From a candidate division FCPU426 bacterium (GTDB taxonomy: Bacteria > Oederibacteriota > Muellerivitia > Muellerivitales > Muellerivitaceae): 64,000 nt of DNA. Both the position numbers and the translations under genes were made by a program. The notes under the pieces were generated by a model that was not told the DNA's origin, ran no database searches, and saw only the letters and a program-made list of their open reading frames with translations. The first letter of the stretch is position 1, and the number at the start of each line of letters is the position of its first letter. The DNA lies in assembly GCA_003152075.1 (NCBI GenBank), contig PLZG01000072.1, positions 75,099 to 139,098 of the forward strand. Reading direction: 5' to 3'. Positions 39,429 to 48,950 of the stretch are shown one piece after another.

Positions 39429-40871
39429 TTATTTGGTTTTGGACAGCCAATCGGTGTGCATAAAGCCTTTTTCCGGATGGTCCACCCTCTCGTAGGTATG
39501 GGCCCCGAAAAAGTCCCGTTGGGCTTGGGTCAGGTTCTGCGGCAGGTCAGCCGTGCGGTAACTATCAAAATAAGACAAGCTTCCGCCCATAGCCGGAACC
39601 GGAATGCCATTGGTCACGGCCACCGAGACCACCTTCCTCCAGTTGGCCTGGGTGGATTCTACCTGCTTCTTGAAGGAATCGTCCAGAAGAAGGGACGGCA
39701 GGTTGGGGTTGCGGTCGTAGGCCTTCATGATCTCATCCAGCAATTTGGCGCGGATGATGCAGCCACCCTTCCAGATACGGGCCATCTCCCTTAAGTTGAC
39801 GTTCCACTTGTACTCGTCGGAGGCGGCCTTGATGAGGCGCATTCCCTGGGTATAGGAGCAAACTTTGGAATCGTACAGCGCGTCCCGAACCGCGTCGATC
39901 AATTGTTTCTTGTCTTCCTTCGAGGAAATCGCCGGGCCCTTGATCTGCTGGCTGGCCTTCACCCGCTCTTCTTTGATGCTGGAAAGCCCCCGTCCATCGA
40001 TGGCCGCCGCGATAGTGGGAATCTGGATACCCAGGTCCAGGGCGATTTGCGCCGTCCATTTTCCTGTTCCCTTTTGGCCAGCCTTGTCCAAGATCATATC
40101 CACCAACGGTTTGCCCGTCTCATCGTCCTTCACGGTAAATACCTTGGCGGTTAGTTCGATGAGGAAGGAGTCCAGGATTCCCTTGTTCCATTCGGCGAAG
40201 ATATCGGCCAGCTCAGCGGCCTTCAACCCCAGCACTTTGCGGAGAATGTCATAGGCCTCGGCGATCAATTGCATGTCGCCGTACTCAATGCCGTTGTGAA
40301 CCATCTTCACGAAGTGGCCGGCTCCATCGGGGCCGCAATGGGTTACGCAGGGCCCCGAATTGGTCTTGGCTGAGATGGCCTCGAAAATGGGCCGGACGAA
40401 CTCATAGGCTTGGGCGCTGCCGCCCGGCATGATGGATGGCCCGAACCGCGCGCCCTCCTCGCCGCCGGATACTCCCGCGCCGAAAAAGAAAAAACCTTCC
40501 TTGGTCAGTTCTGCCTCGCGCCTTTGGGTATCCTTGAACCAGGAATTTCCGCCGTCAATGATGATGTCCCCCTTCGAGAGGAGCGGCTTGAGCAGTTTGA
40601 TGGCGTCATCCACCGGGTCGCCGGCCTTGACCATCAGCATGACCCGCCGGGGCGATTCTAAGGCGTTCACGAATTCCTCAATGGTCTTGGCGCCGATGAA
40701 CTTTTTACCCGCGTTTCTCGCCATAAAGGGAGTCACCCGGTCGCTTCGCAGGTTAACTACCGCCACTGAGAATCCATGGTCCTCGATATTCATGGCCAGG
40801 TTCTCGCCCATAACGGCGATCCCCAGGACTCCAAAATTGGCTTTTTTCAACGAAGTGGCTGTGGCTGACAT
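39429..40871 (-). CDS. gnd: 6-phosphogluconate dehydrogenase, decarboxylating
   Basis: This 480-residue enzyme of the oxidative pentose phosphate pathway converts 6-phosphogluconate and NADP+ to ribulose 5-phosphate, CO2 and NADPH. The Rossmann motif GVLGIAVMGENLAMN has NLRSDR after the second strand (NADP use). IDGGNSWFKDTQRR, GVSGGEEGARFGPSIMPGG and HFVKMVHNGIEYGDMQL hold the substrate and catalytic Lys/Glu residues. The length is that of the long 6PGDH form. The ATG follows AGGGGG. It stands alone. Confidence 0.97.
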   Translation of the reverse strand: MSATATSLKKANFGVLGIAVMGENLAMNIEDHGFSVAVVNLRSDRVTPFMARNAGKKFIGAKTIEEFVNALESPRRVMLMVKAGDPVDDAIKLLKPLLSKGDIIIDGGNSWFKDTQRREAELTKEGFFFFGAGVSGGEEGARFGPSIMPGGSAQAYEFVRPIFEAISAKTNSGPCVTHCGPDGAGHFVKMVHNGIEYGDMQLIAEAYDILRKVLGLKAAELADIFAEWNKGILDSFLIELTAKVFTVKDDETGKPLVDMILDKAGQKGTGKWTAQIALDLGIQIPTIAAAIDGRGLSSIKEERVKASQQIKGPAISSKEDKKQLIDAVRDALYDSKVCSYTQGMRLIKAASDEYKWNVNLREMARIWKGGCIIRAKLLDEIMKAYDRNPNLPSLLLDDSFKKQVESTQANWRKVVSVAVTNGIPVPAMGGSLSYFDSYRTADLPQNLTQAQRDFFGAHTYERVDHPEKGFMHTDWLSKTK

Positions 40872-40993
40872 AATCGACCCCCTGGTAAGAATTTCATCCG
40901 AGCTCGACGAAGGAAAGTCATCTTAGCACGAACTTTTTACGGATTGAGAGAACTACCGTCATCAAAAGCGAAATTTTCAGCGGTTGATATTTG

Positions 40994-41992
40994 TTACTTC
41001 TTTTCAGCCAAACCAACCTTCTCCAAGGCTTCTTTTAAGCCCTTCGCGACTTCCGCGGGAGCCCCCAAGGCCCAGAAATGAAGGAAAAAAAGCCGGGGAG
41101 ACTCGTTAAGCATGTGGTTATGGATGGCGTTGACCGTAATATGGTTTTGAGTCAGGGTGTCCACTACCGGTTTCACCTCATCGGAAACCAGGACAAAATC
41201 ACCCGTAGCCGCCACCACATCTTTGGAGGTTTTGGACCCCACTGGAAGGCTCAGAAGTCCCTTCTCTTCAATAACCAGTCCGCCTACCTTTTGGAAGTTG
41301 ATGGAAGTGGCCATTCCCATGAAGGGGGGGATTTCCATCCCCATTTCGGTGATAGCCTCCCCCCGTGGAAAACCATACTGCAAAACCCTTCCATTCACCT
41401 TTCCCGGGCCTAAAATCGCCTGCACCTTTGACCAATCGGGCGGGGTGGGGGGAGTGGCGCTGGCGGCGGGCGGGGCCAAGGGGCTTTGGGGAGTACCCGT
41501 AAAGGACAAAAGGACCTTGAGACTCTGGGCAAGGTTGACCCTGGAACCATGTCCGCTGATATGGATGTGTTTCATGCTCGGGGATTCATTCAGAAGGTGA
41601 TTGTGGATGGCACTCACCTCAAACCCGCTTTTGACCAGTTGGACGAGGACCTTGGGCACTTCCTGGTCCAACAAGGCCATATCCCCCATGACCATGGTTC
41701 CCTTCGGCATGGGCTTAAAAGCGAACCAGCTGGTTAGGGCCAACCCCGGTTCGATGGGTATACCATTGACCGTCACATTGAGGTCAGTCCGGGGAAAGGT
41801 GATTTTGAACATGTCCCCCTGCTCTACACCGGGGCGGCCCAGAATTTTCTCCACCGATTGCCAGTTGGAGGAACCTTGGGAGGTTCCTGAAATTCCCGGA
41901 AGGGAACCTGAGTCCGCGCCTGATGCCCCGGAGTGAAAAAAGAAGGTAAAAAAGAAGGCCCCCCTAAGGACCATTGAAATATTTTTTTTCAC
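40994..41992 (-). CDS. Secreted DUF1259 protein
   Basis: This 332-residue exported protein has an N-terminal signal sequence and two related DUF1259 modules (about 45-165 and 190-325). Each has a WQSVEKILGRPG-like opening, a long strand region, and a hallmark HNH-type box: AIHNHLLNESP in the first and AIHNHMLNESP in the second. A Pro/Ala linker joins them. DUF1259 proteins resemble LpqO-type envelope proteins of unknown function; the His-rich boxes could bind metal. The GTG start lies 9 bases after AAGGAGG. Confidence 0.85.
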   Translation of the reverse strand: MKKNISMVLRGAFFFTFFFHSGASGADSGSLPGISGTSQGSSNWQSVEKILGRPGVEQGDMFKITFPRTDLNVTVNGIPIEPGLALTSWFAFKPMPKGTMVMGDMALLDQEVPKVLVQLVKSGFEVSAIHNHLLNESPSMKHIHISGHGSRVNLAQSLKVLLSFTGTPQSPLAPPAASATPPTPPDWSKVQAILGPGKVNGRVLQYGFPRGEAITEMGMEIPPFMGMATSINFQKVGGLVIEEKGLLSLPVGSKTSKDVVAATGDFVLVSDEVKPVVDTLTQNHITVNAIHNHMLNESPRLFFLHFWALGAPAEVAKGLKEALEKVGLAEKK

Positions 41993-42148
41993 TCGATTTG
42001 TCCTCCTTGTTCGATTCAGGATAACCTATCCGTCCTTGTCCGGCCACTTTCCTTCCTAAGGTAATTACCGAACTTTTCCCTTTGTCCCCCGGCGTTAACA
42101 GGCTTATGATTTCCCGGACTTCCAAAATTTCAATCGGATCGTCCCTTT

Positions 42149-43933
42149 ATGCCTTTGTCGGATCAAGAACACCGGAACATCATTCCCTTCCGCAAGATAT
42201 GGGGCAACGCCAGTGCCCTGATCACCCGCTACCAAAAAATCTGGTGGATTGACTTCGCGCTCCTCTTAGGCTTGATTGGCCTCATTTTTGGAATGATCAA
42301 CGTGGCCCACGAATGGACCGGGGCCCACCGGCCTTCGATTGAGATAGACCTTTCCCCTTGGGCCCTTCCCAAATACACATTCTTCTCCCTTTGCCGGGGT
42401 TTGCTGGCCTACATTCTTTCGCTTTTGTTTACCTTCGCTTACGGCTATTGGGCGGCCAAGGACCACATGGCCGAAAAAGTCCTTATCCCCATGCTGGATA
42501 TTCTCCAGAGCATTCCGGTCCTGGGTTTTCTGCCTGGCCTGGTGCTGGCACTGGTGGCCCTTTTCCCCAACAGCAATATCGGCTTGGAAATGGCGGCGGT
42601 CCTGACCATCTTCACCGGCCAGGTTTGGAACATGACTTTTAGTTTTTACCAATCGCTTCGTTCCATTCCCCAATATCTCCAGGAAGCGGCGGCTGTCTAC
42701 CGTTTCAACTGGTGGCAAAAAGCGGTCAAGTTGGAAATCCCATTTTCGGGCATCGGCCTCATCTGGAACAGCATGATGAGCATGGCGGGCGGCTGGTTTT
42801 TCTTGACCGTCACGGAGTCTTTTCAGTTGGGAGATAAGGATTTTCGGCTGCCCGGCCTGGGTTCCTACATGAGCGTGGCCAATGATAAGGGGGACAACTG
42901 GGCGAAATTTTGCGGGGTCATCGCCATGATTCTCATGATCACCTTCCTTGATCAGTTCCTGTGGCGGCCCTTGGTAGTCTGGGGCCAGAAATTCCGGGTG
43001 GAAGAAGGCGGCGGCGAGGAAGGAATGACGTCTTGGTTTTTGGATTTCCTCAACCGTTCCCAAATCTTCCAGTTTTTCCAGAATCTTTTCAAATCGAAAC
43101 AAATTGCTTCTTCCTCGGGTATGCCGCCCCTGGATAAGGTTACTCCCAACCCTTCGACCTCCTCCAAACCTCTCAATAAAATCTGGCCCAAACTTATCTC
43201 TTTTTTGGCTTTTCTTATCCTCCTGGGTTCTATGCTTTTCGGCGCTTGGAAAATCATCGAGCTTTTCAGTAAAGTCAGTTTGGCCCAATGGATTCTCATC
43301 GTTCAAGAAGCCCTGGCGACATTGGGAAGGGTGCTGGTCGCGGTAGGATTCGCGGCCCTTTGGACCATTCCGGTGGGGCTTTGGATCGGCCTTTCACCCC
43401 GTCTTTCGCGGATCGCCCAACCCTTCGTCCAAGTGGCGGCTTCTTTCCCGGCCCCCATGCTCTTCTCCTACGTGATTATCCTTATGCACTTCATGGGAAT
43501 GTCCCTCAATTGGGGTTCCATCGCCCTGATGGTTTTGGGCGCCCAATGGTACATTTTGTTCAACGTGATGGCCGGGGCCATGGCCATCCCTTCCGACCTT
43601 TTGGAGGCCGCTCGAATGTACCGTATCACGGGCTGGCAAAGGTTCCGGAAAGTCTATCTGCCGGGTATCTTCCCCTATTTGGTCACCGGCATGGTGACCT
43701 CCGCCGGGGGAACCTGGAACGCCAGCATTGTGGCCGAATATGTCACCGACAAGGGTCAGGTCCTGACCGCTTTTGGCCTGGGTTCCCAAATAACCGTGGC
43801 CGCCGCCAAGGAGGATTTTCCAATGTTGGCCGCCAGCGTGGTGGTGATGTCCCTCATGGTGGTCACCTTTAACCGATTGGCGTGGAAGAGGCTTTATCGC
43901 TTGGCCGAAGAGAAGTATTCTTTAAGCAAATAG
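42149..43933 (+). CDS. NitT/TauT-type ABC transporter permease, two fused domains
   Basis: This 594-residue inner-membrane protein contains two BPD-type permease halves in one chain (about 85-270 and 365-585), each with an EAA-like loop (EAAAVYRFNWWQKAVKLEIP and EAARMYRITGWQRFRKVYLP) that contacts the ATPase. A charged linker of about 60 residues joins them. The family imports nitrate, sulfonates, bicarbonate or similar small ions. The ATPase gene follows after a 143-base gap filled with an R3 repeat. No periplasmic binding protein is encoded nearby. Confidence 0.9.
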   Translation: MPLSDQEHRNIIPFRKIWGNASALITRYQKIWWIDFALLLGLIGLIFGMINVAHEWTGAHRPSIEIDLSPWALPKYTFFSLCRGLLAYILSLLFTFAYGYWAAKDHMAEKVLIPMLDILQSIPVLGFLPGLVLALVALFPNSNIGLEMAAVLTIFTGQVWNMTFSFYQSLRSIPQYLQEAAAVYRFNWWQKAVKLEIPFSGIGLIWNSMMSMAGGWFFLTVTESFQLGDKDFRLPGLGSYMSVANDKGDNWAKFCGVIAMILMITFLDQFLWRPLVVWGQKFRVEEGGGEEGMTSWFLDFLNRSQIFQFFQNLFKSKQIASSSGMPPLDKVTPNPSTSSKPLNKIWPKLISFLAFLILLGSMLFGAWKIIELFSKVSLAQWILIVQEALATLGRVLVAVGFAALWTIPVGLWIGLSPRLSRIAQPFVQVAASFPAPMLFSYVIILMHFMGMSLNWGSIALMVLGAQWYILFNVMAGAMAIPSDLLEAARMYRITGWQRFRKVYLPGIFPYLVTGMVTSAGGTWNASIVAEYVTDKGQVLTAFGLGSQITVAAAKEDFPMLAASVVVMSLMVVTFNRLAWKRLYRLAEEKYSLSK

Positions 43934-43957
43934 TCCCGAAGGCTAAGAGAAGCCTTC

Positions 43958-44061
43958 GAGTTGTGAGTGTTGAGTTCTTAGTTTTAAGTTAAGGTTGTTT
44001 TTCAGCTTGAAGCTGAAAAACTTTCCAAAACTCAAAACTAAACACTCAGAACTCAAAACTT
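43958..44061. repeat. R3 inverted repeat between the permease and ATPase genes
   Basis: The left arm GTTGAGTTCTTAGTTTTAAG pairs with ACTCAAAACTAAACACTC on the right. The centre is a separate stem, TTTTTCAGCTTGAAGCTGAAAAA. It has the same design as the element at 24791 but a different central stem. Confidence 0.75.
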
Positions 44062-44076
44062 TTGTGGGAGGTAGTT

Positions 44077-45573
44077 ATGGCGGTAGACGCGAAGGAAATG
44101 ACAACGCCGGTTCAAGGGGACCAAAAACTCATAGAAGTCAAAAATGTCAGCCAGGAATTCAAGCTTCCCAACGGCAAAGAGCTGAAGGTTTTGGAGAACA
44201 TCGATCTCTGTATTAACAAACGGGAAGTGGTAGCCCTGCTGGGTCCCTCCGGCTGCGGCAAATCCACCATTCTTCGCATCCTCGCCGGCCTGATCACTCC
44301 CTCGAAAGGAAACGTCTTTTATCACGACCAGCCCCTGCACGACTTGAACACGGGCGTATCCATCGTGTTCCAAAGCTTCGCCCTTTTTCCCTGGATGACG
44401 GTGGCGGAAAACATCCAAACCGCCCTCCAGTCCCGTGGGTTCCCCGCCAATGAAATCGACGATCGTGCCCAGAAAGCTATCCAGATGGTGGGCTTGGCGG
44501 GCTTCGAGGAAACCTATCCCCGCGAACTATCCGGTGGCATGAAACAACGGGTGGGCATGGCCCGGGCTCTCTCGGTAGACCCGGAAATTCTCTTTATGGA
44601 TGAGCCCTTCAGCCACGTGGACGCCCTCACCGCCGAGTCCCTTCGGGCGGAAGTCATCGATATCTGGGCCGCCCATGATAAGAATCCCTCCTCTATTCTT
44701 TTGGTAAGCCACGACATCCCCGAGGTGGCTTACATGGCCGACCGGATCGTGGTTTTAGGCACCAATCCCGGCCACATCGTAAAAGTCGTGGAAAACAAGC
44801 TCCCCCGCCCCCGGGATTACCGTTCCCAGGATTTCATGAAAATGGTGGACCTTCTCCATGAAATCATCACCGGCCATGAAATTCCCGACGCTCCCGAACC
44901 CGTTCTCAAACCTAACGAACAACCCGCCGCCGAGCCCCTTCCCGACACCCTGCCCAGCATCATGGTGGGATTGCTGGAATACCTGGATGCCCGCGAGGGA
45001 AAAGAGGAAATTTTCAGGATCGCCACCGAGACCGAAAGGGAATTCGGCGAGGTCATCAAGATCGTCAAGGCCCTTGAGCTTTTGGATTTCGTCGACACGC
45101 CCAAACGAATGGTCGTCCTGACACCCGACGGCCAAAGGTTCGTCAAGGCCACCTCCCAGGAACGCCAAAACATTTGGAAGGAACAGCTTTTGAAATTGCG
45201 TTTGTTCAAACAGGTGAACGAAATGCTGACCAAACATCCCCGTGCCAGGCTGGGTGCCGATCTGGTACAGGAAATCATCATCTTTAACCTGCCCAGCGAG
45301 AATTACGAGAAGACTTTCGAGATTTTTGTCCATTGGGCGATGTTCGGAAACCTCTTCGCCTATGACGAGGATACCAAAAAGATTTTCTACCCGAGGAAAC
45401 GGGTTTACAAACCCAAGCCAAAGGCGAATGGAAAGGCTGAGGGTGTTGGGGATGCGACCGTTCCAACTCAAGCTACCGAAACTGCCCCAACCGCCGAAAC
45501 GCTCGATTCGGTGAACACCGTGGAACCGGCCCCCGAGACCCCCAAACCGGAAGAACCCACACCTAAAACTTAA
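44077..45573 (+). CDS. NitT/TauT-type ABC ATPase with AAA-associated C-terminal domain
   Basis: This 498-residue protein has an ATPase domain (about 15-260) with Walker [10 protein letters not shown], signature LSGGMKQR, Walker B ILFMDEP and switch His in LVSHD. Residues 300-430 form the AAA-associated C-terminal domain found in this NitT/TauT subgroup ([20 protein letters not shown] onward), and a Pro/Thr/Glu-rich tail follows. It powers the permease encoded just upstream. The start is the ATG after GTGGGAGGTAGTT, five codons into the open frame. Confidence 0.92.
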   Translation: MAVDAKEMTTPVQGDQKLIEVKNVSQEFKLPNGKELKVLENIDLCINKREVVALLGPSGCGKSTILRILAGLITPSKGNVFYHDQPLHDLNTGVSIVFQSFALFPWMTVAENIQTALQSRGFPANEIDDRAQKAIQMVGLAGFEETYPRELSGGMKQRVGMARALSVDPEILFMDEPFSHVDALTAESLRAEVIDIWAAHDKNPSSILLVSHDIPEVAYMADRIVVLGTNPGHIVKVVENKLPRPRDYRSQDFMKMVDLLHEIITGHEIPDAPEPVLKPNEQPAAEPLPDTLPSIMVGLLEYLDAREGKEEIFRIATETEREFGEVIKIVKALELLDFVDTPKRMVVLTPDGQRFVKATSQERQNIWKEQLLKLRLFKQVNEMLTKHPRARLGADLVQEIIIFNLPSENYEKTFEIFVHWAMFGNLFAYDEDTKKIFYPRKRVYKPKPKANGKAEGVGDATVPTQATETAPTAETLDSVNTVEPAPETPKPEEPTPKT

Positions 45574-45657
45574 CCCTGGATTAGCGTTTGATGGTTGATT
45601 CAAAAGATCAAAATTATTCCTGTCAACTGGGCAGTGTCTAGGTTTGGAAAATGTTAT
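45574..45657. other. Start of the spacer before the DedA gene
   Basis: No gene, terminator or promoter is evident here. The following 160 bases are an R2 palindrome, and the remaining 90 bases up to 45908 hold only the AAAGGAACGTCC ribosome binding site. Confidence 0.35.
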
Positions 45658-45820
45658 CTGTCATTGCGAGGAGCGTCTTTCATTGGTTTTAGCGACGCGG
45701 CAACCTCAGTTTATGGGTATTAAATACGCCTTTTGAAGTTGTTTGACGTTTCGGTTAAAAACGAAAATAACCCATGAACTTGGGTTGCTTCGTCACTAAG
45801 TTCGTTCCTCGCAATGACAA
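45658..45820. repeat. R2 palindrome upstream of the DedA gene
   Basis: CTGTCATTGCGAGGAGCG on the left pairs with CGTTCCTCGCAATGACA on the right. Sub-arms GCGACGCGGCAACCTCAGTTT and TTGGGTTGCTTCGTC are of the R2 type. The centre differs from the other copies. Confidence 0.8.
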
Positions 45821-45908
45821 ATTGAGACATTACCGTCGACCGTGAACAGTAAACTATCTTCTGTGGTAAACTGTCGGCGATTTTAAACAACTATCAAAAG
45901 GAACGTCC

Positions 45909-46562
45909 ATGGATTTCCTGCATCAAACAGTCCACGTCATTCTTCACCTGAATCAGTACCTTCCCGACATGGTTCAAAGCTATGGAACCTTGATCTACGT
46001 TATTCTCTTTGGCGTTATCTTTTGCGAAACCGGCCTGGTCGTGACACCGATCCTCCCGGGTGATTCGCTTTTATTCACCGTTGGCGCTCTTTGCGCCACC
46101 GCCAAGTTAGATATCAGTTTTTCATACCTGTTACTCACCGCCGCGGCTCTCCTGGGAGACCACAGCAATTACTGGATAGGCCGTTTTTTCGGGCCCAATG
46201 TCTTTGGGAGACTCCTCAACCGTAAATATTTGGACAAGACACATGAGATTTACGAGCGCCATGGTGTCCAGACCCTCATCCTCTTCCAGTTCGCCCCTAT
46301 TTTCCGCACCTTCGCCCCCTTTGTGGCCGGCGTGGGCAAAATGACTTATGCGAAATTTTTCCGCTACAACCTCACGGGAGTGTTGCTTTGGACCACCATT
46401 TGTATTTTTTCGGGGTATTTCTTCGGGAACCTGGAAGTGGTTCAGAAAAACTTCGAATTGGTCATCTTGGGGATCGTCGGGATCTCGTTGATACCATCGG
46501 TTATTCAAGTCGTGAAGTTTTTCCTTAACCGTTCTTCCAATAAACCGACCCGAAAAAGATAA
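45909..46562 (+). CDS. DedA family membrane protein
   Basis: This 217-residue DedA/SNARE-associated-type membrane protein has an amphipathic N-terminus and about five TM segments. Conserved features are the ETGLVVTPILPGDSLLF re-entrant loop with Glu and Asp, GDHSNYWIGRFFG, and FRTFAPFVAGVGKM with the conserved Arg. DedA proteins act in lipid (undecaprenyl phosphate) flipping and membrane homeostasis. The ATG follows AAAGGAACGTCC. It is convergent with the DUF1573 gene, only 5 bases away. Confidence 0.95.
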   Translation: MDFLHQTVHVILHLNQYLPDMVQSYGTLIYVILFGVIFCETGLVVTPILPGDSLLFTVGALCATAKLDISFSYLLLTAAALLGDHSNYWIGRFFGPNVFGRLLNRKYLDKTHEIYERHGVQTLILFQFAPIFRTFAPFVAGVGKMTYAKFFRYNLTGVLLWTTICIFSGYFFGNLEVVQKNFELVILGIVGISLIPSVIQVVKFFLNRSSNKPTRKR

Positions 46563-46567
46563 ACCGG

Positions 46568-47650
46568 TTACTTTGATATTTTCACGTCGATCTTGAGCTG
46601 GGATTGGACCGGGTCATTCGTCTCATGGAAAATATGGTCCTCTCCCTCGCCACCTTCGGGAAATCCCCTCACTCTCTTGACGATCAATGAGTATTGGTCC
46701 TTTCCATCCCAACCCCGGACCCTCTTGATATAGGCCCGGACTATGTGCCTTTCAGACCGTATGCTGCGAATAGCTAAGTCCTCCGGATGATCCGCCAGCA
46801 ATCGGACGGTGACGGGTGAATTCCCTTGGGGGTGGACAAAAGATATCAGCGGATTGTAACGGATTCGCCCCACCACTTCCCCCGCCACGGGGATTTTGAT
46901 CTCCGTCTTTTGGATGTCATCCGTTTTGACCAAAACCTCATCCTCAAAGAAGCCGATCGCGGTGGTTGCCGGTAAGAGGATGTCAAAAGTGGCCCCTTCC
47001 CTCTGGGGGGAACCTTCCGAGTAGGACTTAAACCCCGCCACGGTCACCACCCCCTTGGCGCTTTGAGCCGAGAGGACCTTTAAAGGTAAACCCGGCCTTC
47101 CCAAAATCTTGACGCTGGCCTTTTGGGGCGTCTTGTAGTTAACCGGGAACATTTCGACATTGTCCGGAATCACATCCACCTCCCGGATAATATTGAAATT
47201 CGCCTTGAGCTTAAATTCAAGATGGGCGGGGTCGTTGGAATAAAGGGTTCTTTCAAAAGTGACGGGGCCCGAAAAACCGCTCGTTTGAAAGGTGATCCCA
47301 TAGGTCGTGGATCCGCCAGGGGGAATGGGTTTATTGGCTAAAAAAACTTTTGTGGGAACGGAACAGGAAAGGCTTCGGGCCCTTTCCACCACGATTCGAA
47401 GCGGGCTTTTCCCCCGATTAAGGATTTTAAATCCATGGGTGAGGCTCTGGCCCTCTTTCACGTTTCCTAAATTCACCTGGGAAGCGGGGCAAAACAATCG
47501 GGGAGGCCGGGCGGTGTCAAAGGAAGGCGTGGGGGGGAAAATCGGGTTTGGCGTTGGATCTGAGGACGGGGTGATAGGAAGGGTCCCTTGGGCCAGGGTA
47601 AATCCGGGGATTATGGACAAAAGCAAGGTTAAGGGGATATTTAATTTCAT
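46568..47650 (-). CDS. Secreted DUF1573-type protein
   Basis: This 360-residue exported protein has a signal peptide (1-20) and a Pro-rich spacer. An Ig-like DUF1573 module follows (about 52-150): VNLGNVKEGQSLTHGFKILN with the typical NRGKSPLRI turn and a Cys (LSCSVP). Two or more further beta-sandwich modules follow that read like the ASPM/OmpA-type repeat architecture of periplasmic scaffold proteins. The function is unknown. The ATG has only a weak GAAGAAAAAG site, and this region overlaps the decayed cyclase fragment. Confidence 0.8.
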   Translation of the reverse strand: MKLNIPLTLLLSIIPGFTLAQGTLPITPSSDPTPNPIFPPTPSFDTARPPRLFCPASQVNLGNVKEGQSLTHGFKILNRGKSPLRIVVERARSLSCSVPTKVFLANKPIPPGGSTTYGITFQTSGFSGPVTFERTLYSNDPAHLEFKLKANFNIIREVDVIPDNVEMFPVNYKTPQKASVKILGRPGLPLKVLSAQSAKGVVTVAGFKSYSEGSPQREGATFDILLPATTAIGFFEDEVLVKTDDIQKTEIKIPVAGEVVGRIRYNPLISFVHPQGNSPVTVRLLADHPEDLAIRSIRSERHIVRAYIKRVRGWDGKDQYSLIVKRVRGFPEGGEGEDHIFHETNDPVQSQLKIDVKISK

Positions 47651-47658
47651 ACTTTTTC

Positions 47659-47729
47659 TTCATTCCGATAAACAAGAATAGTTTTTTGGACCACTTCATC
47701 TCGAAATCCATCTTTTCCACGAAAGTGTA
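47659..47729 (-). pseudogene. Remnant of a nucleotidyl cyclase C-terminus
   Basis: On the minus strand this reads VEKMDFEMKWSKK and, after a one-base shift in an A run, TILVYRNE. It aligns with the last residues of the cyclase at 48944-50806 (VEKVDFEMKWARKTISVYRIE). No other part of a second cyclase gene is present. Confidence 0.65.
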
Positions 47730-47747
47730 TATTTCCTATTAACTCTG

Positions 47748-48950
47748 TTAGCGTGACGCTCCAAAAGTTTTTCGGATAAGGCGGTTTACCGGCATTTCAA
47801 ACAAGTGAAACGAAATGGCCGAGATCAAGGTGGTCAAGGCGACGAAAAAGATGAATCCGGCCGGAAAATTCATCCTGGTAAAATAGGGCTTGATAAAAAA
47901 GAGAACCGTGGGATGCAACAAATATCCTCCATAACAATATTTGCCCGGAAGGCTTAAGATTTTCAAGCTTTTCGCCTCAAAAAAATCCAAGTGAAGCCCT
48001 CCCAACAGGAACGCGAACAATCCGAGGCCCAATAGGTCAGGCATAAAGGCGCCGAGATAATTTGTCTTCCCTTGGAAACCCAAGTAGAAAACGAGAAGAA
48101 TCGCCAAGCCGGCTAAACACAAGATCAGTGATAATTTCGAATTTCGTGAAAGGAATTTATCGGACTTCTTGAAGGCCAAATAAAGTAGCCCGCCCATGGC
48201 GATCAGGTCAAATTCGGTCGAAACCCAGAAATAGCCGTTGGAAACCCCGTAAAAAACGAGGGCAAGCCTGCACCCCAGGGCGCTAAGGATAAAAGCGGTC
48301 AGGAACCAGATTAATTTCCGCGCGCTCCTCAGTTTTTTTAGGAGAAGCGGATAAAAGAAATAAAATTGCTCTTCAACGGAAAGGCTCCAGGCGATCACCA
48401 CTGGAAATCCAACAGCCAAGGCGGGGTGGAAGGCCAAGAACCAATTGAAAACGAAAGCCGGTCCGGAAAGCCAAAACCAAAGACCATAGGTCTCTCCCGG
48501 AAAATAATAGAGATGGATTGGGTTGTCCTTCGATGACACAAGGAAAATAAGGGCTCCCATCAGAAGCCAAACATAAAAAAGGGGCCATATCCTTCCAATG
48601 CGCTGGACGTAAAAAATAGAAACGGAGGGTTTAAAAAGACCCGCTGGACGGTTCGCGATAATATTCGTAATGAGAAATCCGGAAACCACGAAGAAAAAGT
48701 ACACACCGTAACCACCATTACTGCAGAAACGTCCCCAAAGCAAAGCCCCTCAACGGGAGTTAAAAACGGGGTTGGAAAAGGAATGGTCGGCCATGACGGC
48801 TACAATACTGAGGCTTCGGACTAGGTCGATGAGTTGCCATTTTTTTATCCTGCTAACCTGGTTTTCTTCGATTTTTTCGGAAATACTGGGATCTTTAAGA
48901 TTAACGAAACCTTTGTTTCCCTCAGGTCTTTGGGTTAAATCCTTCACCAT
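47748..48950 (-). pseudogene. Acyltransferase 3 (OafA/YrhL-type), interrupted by a TGA
   Basis: A 400-codon frame encodes a typical membrane acyltransferase. The N-terminal IDLVRSLSIVAVMADH carries the catalytic His region. It is followed by GVYFFFVVSGFLITNIIANR, about ten TM helices and a C-terminal RLIRKTF. An in-frame TGA at 48750-48752 splits it after 66 codons; both sides are in the same frame, so this is a nonsense change, not a frameshift. The downstream part could restart at TTG 48743. The start overlaps the cyclase stop. The family acylates sugars or lipids of the envelope. Confidence 0.8.

Noticed and set aside
48750-48752. Selenocysteine or recoded TGA in the acyltransferase
   Set aside because: Acyltransferase 3 enzymes do not use selenocysteine, the position is a non-catalytic loop, and TGA is used as a normal stop by many genes here.
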